Shown: positions 1-5,265 of the stretch, piece by piece
Position numbering within the stretch: position 1 is the stretch's first letter
Layout: every line of letters begins with the position of its first letter
DNA from: COE1 sp965114465
GTDB lineage: Bacteria > Bacillota > Clostridia > Lachnospirales > Lachnospiraceae
Assembly (NCBI GenBank): GCA_965114465.1
Contig: CBCOYO010000175.1
Span: 1 to 5,308, forward strand
Reading direction: 5' to 3'
DNA length: 5,308 nt
The notes under the pieces: model-generated
What the model saw: only the letters and a program-made list of their open reading frames with translations
What the model was told of the DNA's origin: nothing
Database searches by the model: none
Program-made: the position numbers and the translations under genes

Positions 1-39
1 CATCGCGAAGCGATTTCTAATGGCTGGATACGTAACAGT

Positions 40-1071
40 TCAATGGGTTATCTGAGCTGTTATGTCCCGACTGCAAACTACCAAATGCATATCCTCCTGC
101 TCTTTCTCCATAAAAACCGGATTCCATAAACTGTTTTCCACAGGTTCAAAATACAAGTCCGTCAGCGCAAGACGTCCCTGTCCGCCATTTTTACCAGCAA
201 AAAAAATAGACGTCGGGCCGTCGCAGCCACCTATGACTGTTACGCCAGCCGCCTGCTTTCCAAGCATACCACGCGGCGAATCACCCTTGCCCGCACTTTC
301 CAAAACAAACTGATTCTGCGCTATTTCGGGAAAAAGATGATACGCAACCGAAAGATATTGGTTTGGATATACAATATCCGTATTTTTTTGGTTTCTCAGC
401 CCTTCGCCGATTTGTTCTATAAGTTCAGAATCCAATGTCTGCTGTTCTACTTTGTCTACTGTTAATTGATATCGTTCACCGCTGCGTGGATGGCGTATTT
501 CATAAGTTTTCCCGACACAATCCATGCCGATAGCAATTTTTTCACCCCTATATGACTTCTCATATGCAAACAAGTCTACTCTAATTTCCTCGATTGTTTC
601 CGGCTGCTCGTCCCATCTACTCATTTGACGCCGAAAACACCAACTGCCCTCGCTATCGCAGCCGTATTCCGCAAGCATCTGCCGCTCCAATTTCATATCT
701 GCTGCCTGCACATTATCATATATCGTAGTATAACTAATGCTGCACCCCAAAACACTTTCAAGTTCTATACCATTTACAGCAATTTTAATCCCAAAATCCA
801 TGCGAAATGGGTCTTCTACTCCTATCTGCTTTGCGTCCTCCATATCCAACACGCCTTCCATCTTTGTATGCCATTTATCCCAAAACGCCTGCACTTTTTC
901 ATTAGGAATTTGCACGCAAAAATCCAAGGCAATCCCTTCTTCGCTAACATAAGCCGCCGGTATAAAACCCGATAAACCACCATATGTAAAGTCTTTTTTA
1001 ACCTTAATAAGCTCCATTGGTTTTGCACCGTTTGGATGCCCCCAATAGTTTGTGTTAAAATAAACATTCAT
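40..1071 (-). CDS. hypothetical soluble protein with a decarboxylase-beta-like IGGCDGPTSIF motif
   Basis: This encodes a 343-residue protein with no overall family that I recognise. It has no signal peptide and no convincing membrane segment, so it is probably cytoplasmic. The one familiar stretch is residues 280-294, IGGCDGPTSIFFAGK, which resembles the GGxDGPTxIF signature of membrane-bound Na+-translocating decarboxylase beta subunits (oxaloacetate, methylmalonyl-CoA, glutaconyl-CoA). The other membrane helices of that family are absent, so pump activity should not be inferred. The remainder is acidic and mixed alpha/beta in character, with seven cysteines. The start is well supported: AGGAAAGGA lies about 10 nt upstream on the minus strand and overlaps the end of the preceding gene. 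The gap to that gene is 17 nt, so the two are probably co-transcribed. The reading frame is intact and ends in TGA. The gene is confident; the function is unknown. Confidence 0.85.
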   Translation of the reverse strand: MNVYFNTNYWGHPNGAKPMELIKVKKDFTYGGLSGFIPAAYVSEEGIALDFCVQIPNEKVQAFWDKWHTKMEGVLDMEDAKQIGVEDPFRMDFGIKIAVNGIELESVLGCSISYTTIYDNVQAADMKLERQMLAEYGCDSEGSWCFRRQMSRWDEQPETIEEIRVDLFAYEKSYRGEKIAIGMDCVGKTYEIRHPRSGERYQLTVDKVEQQTLDSELIEQIGEGLRNQKNTDIVYPNQYLSVAYHLFPEIAQNQFVLESAGKGDSPRGMLGKQAAGVTVIGGCDGPTSIFFAGKNGGQGRLALTDLYFEPVENSLWNPVFMEKEQEDMHLVVCSRDITAQITH

Positions 1072-1088
1072 TGTAATATGTCCTTTCC

Positions 1089-1406
1089 TTATTTTTCATC
1101 TCTTTTTTCTTTTCTAGTGCGCTCCGCCAGCAGCAAAACAAACAAAACTGCCCATATTCCCCAAGAAATCAAACAGCCTATCCCCTCATAAAATACATCA
1201 ATACACAATCCTAAAATAAACACCGCACCCATGCAGATAAATCTTTTGCCGTATGTCTTGGTTAATTGGTTTTCATATTCCTGCGACCGTATCGTCCCTT
1301 GATACCCTGTTAAAAACCGAACTGCTTTACCCTGTGATCGATAAAAATACACCCCTAAAGCCGTAAAAATTAGCACCATACCGAAATCAAATACAATATA
1401 AAACAT
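1089..1406 (-). CDS. small three-helix membrane protein, DUF3784-like
   Basis: This is a 105-residue integral membrane protein of unknown function. Three hydrophobic segments are visible, at about residues 3-22, 56-73 and 77-94. A polar loop (about 23-55) separates the first two, and the protein ends in a strongly charged tail, RTRKEKRDEK, which would favour a cytoplasmic C-terminus. The GKAxxFLxGYxG segment after the first helix, followed by a polar linker and a Gly-containing helix, recalls the layout of the small DUF3784 membrane proteins of Firmicutes; this is memory of the family pattern, not a search result. The start is supported by AAGGAG about 10 nt upstream. It is the first gene of a minus-strand pair, and the next gene's ribosome binding site overlaps its stop region. 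A plausible vegetative promoter lies at 1483-1511. Confidence 0.8.
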   Translation of the reverse strand: MFYIVFDFGMVLIFTALGVYFYRSQGKAVRFLTGYQGTIRSQEYENQLTKTYGKRFICMGAVFILGLCIDVFYEGIGCLISWGIWAVLFVLLLAERTRKEKRDEK

Positions 1407-1482
1407 ACTTTTTCACTCCTTTGCAAAATGATTTTAACGCCGCACGTTTACTGCTTACCACAATCCATAAGCTCTTTTATTC

Positions 1483-1511
1483 ATATTACCATATCCGGCA
1501 CTCCATAGCAA
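1483..1511 (-). promoter_or_regulatory. candidate sigma-A-type promoter for the minus-strand gene pair
   Basis: Read on the minus strand, TTGCTA (1511-1506) and TAATAT (1488-1483) are separated by exactly 17 nt. Each hexamer matches the vegetative consensus at four of six positions. Transcription would begin near 1476, giving a leader of about 70 nt before the membrane-protein start at 1406. A second minus-strand TATAAT lies at 1611-1606 but has no good -35 partner. This is a consensus match only. Confidence 0.4.
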
Positions 1512-1536
1512 CTTTTATATTGCCGTTTTCATACCT

Positions 1537-1550
1537 GTTACAATTCACAC
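1537..1550 (-). repeat. 14-bp word copy 1 (GTGTGAATTGTAAC on minus)
   Basis: The plus strand reads GTTACAATTCACAC. It is identical to the next 14 bases, so the two copies abut head to tail. The word is an imperfect palindrome centred on AATT, with G-T at one end and A-C at the other, as is common for repressor half-site pairs. It sits about 26 bp upstream of the candidate -35 of the minus-strand gene pair. Confidence 0.6.
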
Positions 1551-1564
1551 GTTACAATTCACAC
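1551..1564 (-). repeat. 14-bp word copy 2, exact tandem duplicate
   Basis: This is an exact copy of the preceding 14 bases. It also forms the left arm of an inverted repeat with the copy at 1600-1613. Confidence 0.6.
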
Positions 1565-1599
1565 TCATGCCAGTTTTTATTAGCTTATAAGTTATTGAG

Positions 1600-1613
1600 G
1601 TGTGAATTATAAC
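1600..1613 (+). repeat. 14-bp word copy 3 (GTGTGAATTATAAC)
   Basis: It matches copies 1 and 2 at 13 of 14 positions, in opposite orientation. Its minus-strand reading contains TATAAT (1611-1606), so a protein bound here could also cover a possible -10 element. Confidence 0.55.
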
Positions 1614-1618
1614 AGATT

Positions 1619-1651
1619 TTGCACACAAAATGCTAAAGTGCAAGCATTTTG
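1619..1651. other. two interlocking complementary stems (pseudoknot-type order)
   Basis: TTGCAC (1619-1624) pairs with GTGCAA (1638-1643), and CAAAATGC (1626-1633) pairs with GCATTTTG (1644-1651). All 14 pairs are perfect Watson-Crick. The arms alternate a-b-a'-b', so as RNA the stems are either mutually exclusive or form a pseudoknot. Zero bases separate a' from b', which makes a standard H-type fold sterically difficult. As DNA it would be a nested protein-binding site. No T-tract follows, so it is not a standard terminator. Confidence 0.45.
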
Positions 1652-1661
1652 GCGCATAATT

Positions 1662-1680
1662 CCCACTACTTTGGCGTGGG
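1662..1680. other. short GC-rich hairpin, CCCAC/GTGGG
   Basis: A 5-bp perfect stem (1662-1666 with 1676-1680) encloses a 9-base loop. No T-tract follows on either strand. It lies upstream of the predicted dpaA transcript start, so it has no assigned role. Confidence 0.3.
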
Positions 1681-1693
1681 TGTGAAAAGTAAC
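1680..1693 (+). repeat. 14-bp word copy 4, degenerate (GTGTGAAAAGTAAC)
   Basis: It matches the consensus GTGTGAATTGTAAC at 12 of 14 positions; both differences fall in the central AT core. It has the same orientation as copy 3, starts 80 bp further right, and overlaps the end of the CCCAC/GTGGG hairpin by one base. Confidence 0.4.
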
Positions 1694-1761
1694 ATTCAGC
1701 CCTGCCAAATTGCAACGCATGCCGCAAATTATCCCCAGCCAAAATTTCCTCTATATGCTTC

Positions 1762-1789
1762 ACCATTTGCCGTATTTTATCATATTCTA
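1762..1789 (+). promoter_or_regulatory. candidate sigma-K (late mother-cell) promoter of the dpaA-dpaB-asnB operon
   Basis: The -35 element AC (1762-1763) and the -10 element CATATTCTA (1781-1789) match the sigma-K consensus, AC then CATANNNTA, at every specified base, with a 17-nt spacer. Sigma-K drives the equivalent spoVF operon in Bacillus subtilis. The start of transcription would fall near 1796. This makes the ATG at 1797 effectively leaderless and supports the downstream dpaA start. The -10 also resembles sigma-E sites, but no ATA-type -35 is present at the proper distance. The match is by eye. Confidence 0.6.
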
Positions 1790-1802
1790 AAGTATTATGA
1801 AA

Positions 1803-1835
1803 AAGGGGGAAAGCGGCAGATTCTTGCCGGTAACT
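1803..1835 (+). promoter_or_regulatory. dpaA: dpaA ribosome binding site with an intervening hairpin
   Basis: AAGGGGGA (1803-1810) is the only strong Shine-Dalgarno-like sequence ahead of dpaA. It is 26 nt from the ATG at 1836, too far for normal use. Between them CGGCA (1814-1818) pairs perfectly with TGCCG (1825-1829) around a 6-base loop. Folding this hairpin removes 16 nt and leaves an effective spacing of about 10 nt. The bridging role is inferred from geometry alone. Confidence 0.45.
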
Positions 1836-2699
1836 ATGATGAGATTTGACTTTGCCATTATCGGCGGCGATAAACGTACTGCGTACATGGTGCCTATTTT
1901 TATGGAAAAAGGCTACCGCGTTGTCTGTTATCAGACCGTCAAACTAACCAATGATAAAACATATTATGCCGCCTCGCTCAAGGAAGCGCTCGACCAAACG
2001 CAGGTAGTTGTTGCAGGCATTCCATTTGTAAAAAACGATTGTATTTTTTGTGAAGAACAGACCGCAGAAATTCGTATATCCGACTTCCAGCGGTGTCTTA
2101 GGAAACATCAGAAAATCTTTGGCGGTGTGATTCCCGAAACCTTCCGACGCACTTGTGAGGAACGGGAAATCGGCTGCTATGATTTTATGAAAGACGAACC
2201 CCTAACACTATACAATGCGATATCAACCGCAGAAGGTGCTATTTTGGAGGCAATGCTGCATAAAGCGTGCAATCTGCACCAAAGTCAAACACTTGTTCTC
2301 GGTTATGGCAGATGCGGAAAAGTTCTGGCCGATAAATTAAAAGGACTTTCTGCGTGCGTAACTGTCTGCTCCAATAACGAACAGGAACTTGCTCTTGCCT
2401 GCGCACTTGGCTTTGACACGCTGCATCTTTCACGCCTTGTGAAATGTATTGGAAGGTTTACGTATATTTTTAATACCATCCCCGCCTGTGTACTGACAAA
2501 GCCCTGTCTGGCGAATTTGCGCAGAAATGCCATTGTTATTGATATTGCTTCCAATCAAATCGGCGCAGATTACGAAGCCGCAAAGCTTATGAACACACAT
2601 ATCCGTTTCTGTCCAGGGCTTCCCGGAAAATACGCCGGCGAAAGCTGTGCCGCGCACCTTGTCGATTATGTGTTAAAATGCTGCGGCAGAAAAAAATAG
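1836..2699 (+). CDS. dpaA: dipicolinate synthase subunit A
   Basis: DpaA (SpoVFA) is the NAD(P)-binding subunit of dipicolinate synthase. With DpaB it oxidises the product of DapA to dipicolinic acid in the mother cell during sporulation. From the chosen start it has 287 residues, close to about 297 in Bacillus subtilis. An N-terminal domain opens with IIGGDKRT (residues 8-15). LYNAISTAEGAILEAM precedes the Rossmann fold, whose nucleotide-binding turn GYGRCG is at 156-161; INTIP-like FNTIPA, a DIAS segment and the closing CPGLPGKYAGESCA also match the family. The same frame stays open to an ATG at 1797, but that codon lies at the predicted transcription start and has no ribosome binding site. 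ATG 1836 gives the usual short lead into IGGD; ATG 1839 is equally possible. The protein is unusually cysteine-rich (18 Cys). dpaB follows after 32 nt. Confidence 0.95.
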   Translation: MMRFDFAIIGGDKRTAYMVPIFMEKGYRVVCYQTVKLTNDKTYYAASLKEALDQTQVVVAGIPFVKNDCIFCEEQTAEIRISDFQRCLRKHQKIFGGVIPETFRRTCEEREIGCYDFMKDEPLTLYNAISTAEGAILEAMLHKACNLHQSQTLVLGYGRCGKVLADKLKGLSACVTVCSNNEQELALACALGFDTLHLSRLVKCIGRFTYIFNTIPACVLTKPCLANLRRNAIVIDIASNQIGADYEAAKLMNTHIRFCPGLPGKYAGESCAAHLVDYVLKCCGRKK

Positions 2700-2731
2700 C
2701 AAAAAAAGCATCTAAGAAAGGAGAACGCATT

Positions 2732-3346
2732 ATGAATTTAGAAGGAAAGAAAATCGGCGTTGCTTTCACAGGCTCTTTCTGCACCTTTGAGAAAGCATTC
2801 ACAGAACTCCAAAAACTAAAGGACGTCGGCGCAGATATTTACCCCATCCTTTCCAACGCCTCACAATCTATTACCAGCCGTTTTGGCAGCCCTGCAATTT
2901 ATATGGAAAAAATCAAAGATATCAGCGGACGAGAACCAATTGTATGTATTGAAGGCGCAGAACCGATTGGGCCCAAAGCCTATCTTGATATCCTTGTGAT
3001 ACTGCCTTGTACTGGAAATACGGCAGCAAAATTGGCAAATGGTATTACGGATACCCCAGTCCTTATGGCTGCAAAGGCGCATTTACGCAATAACAAACCC
3101 TTGGTTATCTCCATTTCCACAAATGACGGACTTGGCATGAATCTAAAAAATATTGGGCTTCTATGCAATACCAAACATATTTATTTCGTGCCGTTTGGAC
3201 AGGATAACTATGAGAAAAAGCCTAATTCACTGGTAGCACATACCGAACTTTTAATCCCAACCCTTGAAATGGCACTAGAACACAAACAATATCAGCCAAT
3301 GCTGCGGGACTATCCACTGATCACTCCTGTTGGAAAGGAATGGTGA
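2732..3346 (+). CDS. dpaB: dipicolinate synthase subunit B (flavoprotein-fold)
   Basis: DpaB (SpoVFB) is the second subunit of dipicolinate synthase and has the flavin-binding fold shared with UbiX and phosphopantothenoylcysteine decarboxylase. The product has 204 residues, the family's normal length. GKKIGVAFTGSFCTFEKAF at the N-terminus is the phosphate-binding beta-alpha unit. Further family segments are SRFGSP, EPIGPKAYLD, LPCTGNTAAKLANGITD, TPVLMAAKAHLRN, ISTNDGLGMN and the C-terminal FVPFGQDNYEKKPNS. The start at 2732 is set by AAAGGAG (2717-2723) 8 nt upstream. An in-frame ATG at 2678 would overlap dpaA and add a lysine-rich tail foreign to the family. The gene lies in one operon with dpaA before it and the asparagine synthetase 5 nt after it. 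Confidence 0.95.
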   Translation: MNLEGKKIGVAFTGSFCTFEKAFTELQKLKDVGADIYPILSNASQSITSRFGSPAIYMEKIKDISGREPIVCIEGAEPIGPKAYLDILVILPCTGNTAAKLANGITDTPVLMAAKAHLRNNKPLVISISTNDGLGMNLKNIGLLCNTKHIYFVPFGQDNYEKKPNSLVAHTELLIPTLEMALEHKQYQPMLRDYPLITPVGKEW

Positions 3347-3351
3347 AAAAT

Positions 3352-5205
3352 ATGTGCGGATTTTCAGGCTTTGCCAATTTTAATAGAAATTATACAGATG
3401 ACGCCTCACAATGGTACAAAGTACTCCAACAGATGAATCGCCGCCAAAAACACCGCGGCCCTGACGAAGATGACGTGTACCTCTCTCGCTTCTGCGGTCT
3501 GGCACACGTTCGCCTTTCGATTCTTGACCTTTCCACCGGACAACAACCAATGACCGCACAACTGGGCAACCATTGTGCAACGATTGCATACAACGGCGAA
3601 ATCTACAATATGCCCGCTCTGCGCCGCGCACTCGAACAAGAGGGTGTCGTTTTCAAAACGACTTCCGATACTGAAGTTATACTCATGGGATATCTGTATC
3701 ATGGCACAGACTATGTAAAACAACTTAATGGAATTTTCGCCTTCTGTATTTGGGATGAAAGTGAGAAACGCCTCTACTTATTCCGCGACCGCCTAGGCGT
3801 CAAGCCGCTATTCTACACACAATTTGACGAAACGCTGATTTTCTCCTCCGAGCTAAAAGGCATCCTTTCCTATCCTAATTTTCGTCCCGTTGTCGATCGC
3901 GAAGGACTATGCGAAATATTCGGCTTAGGGCCTGCTAAAACCTATGGAAAAGGTGTATTTCAAAGCGTATCCGAACTGCTGCCGGGACATTACTTAGAAT
4001 ATTTCGGATCTTCGATGCACGTGCTTCCTTACTGGAAACTAGAAAGCCGCCCTCACGAAGATAACTGGGAACAGACCGTCGAGAAAACACGTTTTCTAGT
4101 AACAGACGCAATCAAACTGCAAATGCTCTCCGACGTACCCATCTGCACCTTTTTATCAGGCGGCGTAGACAGCAGCCTTGTTACAGCCGTATGCAGTAAA
4201 GAACTGCAAAAGCAAGGAAAAGTACTTGATACATATTCTTTTGATTTTAAAGATAATGATATTAATTTTAAGGCCAATGCATTTCAGCCCTCGCAGGATC
4301 GCCCTTATGTCGATAAAATGGTAAATTTTTCGGGCACAAGACATCACTATTTGGAATGCTGCAACCAAGATTTATATGAATATTTGTTCGAATCAGTAGA
4401 TGCTAGGGATTTACCTTGTATGGCGGATGTTGAAGCGTCAATGCTGTACTTTTGTCAAAAAGTTGCCACACACCACAAAGTTACCCTAACTGGCGAATGT
4501 GCCGACGAAATTTTCGGCGGGTATCCATGGTTTCACAAAAAAGAATGCTTTGAAGCAGACTGCTTCCCGTGGTCAATGGATTTCTCCCCACGCACCATGC
4601 TCTTAAAAGAATCTGTCTTAGAGCGGCTTCCGCTAGAAGAATATGCAAGAGCCGCCTACCATAAAACCATTGCGGAAACCCCTGTTTTATCCGGTGAAAA
4701 TGCCGAAGAAAAACGCCGCCGCGAAATTTCTTACTTAAATCTAAAATGGTTTATGCAAACACTGCTTGACCGCATGGATCGCACCAGTATGCACGTTGGA
4801 CTAGAAGCGCGCGTTCCATTCGCCGATCATCGCATTGTAGAGTACCTTTGGAATGTTCCTTGGAATATGAAATGTAAAGACGGTGAAGTAAAAGGACTGC
4901 TGCGCGCCGCCGCAAAAGGCTATTTGCCCGATGATGTCCTCTACCGCCGCAAAAGCCCATATCCCAAAACCTATGATCCCGCTTACGAAAATCTACTTCG
5001 CCAAAAATTACTCGAAGTGCTCTCAGACAGTCAAGCACCACTGCGGGAGCTCATTGATTCTGAGAAAGTAAACGCTTTTCTGCAATGTCCAACCGATTAT
5101 GGCAGACCCTTCTATGGGCAGTTAATGGCAGGGCCACAGTTACTGGCATACCTGCTGCAAATAAATTATTGGCTGGAAACGTATCATATTGCGATTTGCT
5201 TATAA
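3352..5205 (+). CDS. asnB: asparagine synthase (glutamine-hydrolysing), class B
   Basis: This 617-residue protein uses ATP and glutamine to amidate aspartate. The start at 3352 is forced by chemistry: Met removal exposes Cys2 of MCGFSGF, the nucleophile of the Ntn-type glutaminase domain. An ATG at 3340 would bury it. Glutaminase residues visible are Arg54 (HVRLSILD), Asn81-Gly82-Glu83 (YNGEIYN) and Asp106 (SDTEV). The synthetase domain has the PPi loop SGGVDSS at 269-275, GECADE at 381-386, GGYPWF, and DRMDRTSMHVGLEARVPF. The C-terminus GQLMAGPQLLAYLLQINYWLE is typical. Both domains look complete. GGAAAGGAA (3332-3340) in the last codons of dpaB serves as ribosome binding site, so translation is probably coupled. 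Bacillus subtilis has a sporulation-linked paralogue, asnO, and its AsnB amidates diaminopimelate in peptidoglycan, so the acceptor here could be aspartate or a DAP-pathway compound. The family call is certain; the substrate is inferred. Confidence 0.96.
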   Translation: MCGFSGFANFNRNYTDDASQWYKVLQQMNRRQKHRGPDEDDVYLSRFCGLAHVRLSILDLSTGQQPMTAQLGNHCATIAYNGEIYNMPALRRALEQEGVVFKTTSDTEVILMGYLYHGTDYVKQLNGIFAFCIWDESEKRLYLFRDRLGVKPLFYTQFDETLIFSSELKGILSYPNFRPVVDREGLCEIFGLGPAKTYGKGVFQSVSELLPGHYLEYFGSSMHVLPYWKLESRPHEDNWEQTVEKTRFLVTDAIKLQMLSDVPICTFLSGGVDSSLVTAVCSKELQKQGKVLDTYSFDFKDNDINFKANAFQPSQDRPYVDKMVNFSGTRHHYLECCNQDLYEYLFESVDARDLPCMADVEASMLYFCQKVATHHKVTLTGECADEIFGGYPWFHKKECFEADCFPWSMDFSPRTMLLKESVLERLPLEEYARAAYHKTIAETPVLSGENAEEKRRREISYLNLKWFMQTLLDRMDRTSMHVGLEARVPFADHRIVEYLWNVPWNMKCKDGEVKGLLRAAAKGYLPDDVLYRRKSPYPKTYDPAYENLLRQKLLEVLSDSQAPLRELIDSEKVNAFLQCPTDYGRPFYGQLMAGPQLLAYLLQINYWLETYHIAICL

Positions 5206-5213
5206 TCTGAATT

Positions 5214-5235
5214 CAAACAAAGAAGCGAAATCTTC
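5214..5235 (-). terminator. weak terminator-like hairpin for a convergent minus-strand gene
   Basis: On the minus strand AGGAAG-like and CTTCTT-like arms (cores GAAG and CTTC, extended by a G-T wobble and an A-T pair) flank the loop ATTTCG and are followed by TGTTTG. The stem is short and the T-tract is interrupted. It lies just after asnB and may serve both converging transcripts, but no strong terminator for the asnB strand is visible. Confidence 0.3.
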
Positions 5236-5265
5236 CTCTACTCACCGCGCGGCTCGTACCCCGCT

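Larger units (their letters stand above)
1551..1613. repeat. imperfect inverted repeat, arms of about 17 bp
   Basis: The left arm is 1551-1567 and the right arm is 1596-1613. Pairing is perfect apart from one C/A mismatch (1555 with 1609) and one bulged G (1599). The 28-base centre is AT-rich and contains the palindrome CTTATAAG (1584-1591). As RNA it would fold into a long hairpin, but there is no adjacent upstream gene on either strand to terminate and no T-tract. A regulatory site made of opposed operator copies is more likely. No target-site duplication is visible that would mark it as a mobile element. Confidence 0.5.
1407..1835. other. divergent intergenic region, structured and repeat-containing
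   Basis: About 430 bases separate the divergent start codons of the small membrane protein and dpaA. I find no convincing gene here. Short open frames exist on both strands, but they lack ribosome binding sites and protein-like composition. The region holds a candidate vegetative promoter facing left, a sigma-K-like promoter facing right, four copies of a 14-bp word, an inverted repeat built from two of those copies, a pair of interlocking complementary arms at 1619-1651, and a short CCCAC/GTGGG hairpin at 1662-1680. Only the last about 40 bases are predicted to lie in the dpaA transcript. The other elements would act as DNA sites, or in an unrecognised transcript. Confidence 0.6.

Noticed and set aside
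2..55. Hairpin ATCGC-GAA-GCGAT at 2-14 and plus-strand frames that could end a gene near 53-55
   Set aside because: The stem is only 5 bp and any T-tract lies outside the window. Two plus-strand frames read as plausible C-termini overlapping the end of the minus gene, and there is no way to choose between them.
62..313. Plus-strand open frames inside the minus-strand gene
   Set aside because: They lack ribosome binding sites and are antisense shadows of the well-supported 343-residue coding frame.
1551..1613. Inverted repeat as a miniature mobile element (MITE)
   Set aside because: There is no target-site duplication or recognisable terminal sequence. The arms are explained by opposed copies of the 14-bp word.
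1545..1766. Minus-strand open frame of 73 codons beginning MVKHIEEILAGDNL
   Set aside because: The first about 20 residues look protein-like, but there is no ribosome binding site before the ATG. The frame runs through the 14-bp repeats and the interlocking arms, and its later composition is not protein-like.
1797..1835. Extra 13 codons at the dpaA N-terminus (ATG at 1797)
   Set aside because: The codon sits at the predicted transcription start with no ribosome binding site. The added residues have no counterpart in the family, and the only Shine-Dalgarno sequence lies downstream of it.
2678..2731. Upstream ATG extending dpaB
   Set aside because: It would overlap dpaA and add a lysine-rich stretch. 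A proper AAAGGAG sits 8 nt before the ATG at 2732, where the family's usual N-terminus begins.
3340..3351. Upstream ATG extending asnB by four codons
   Set aside because: The catalytic cysteine must follow the initiator Met directly, so initiation is at 3352.
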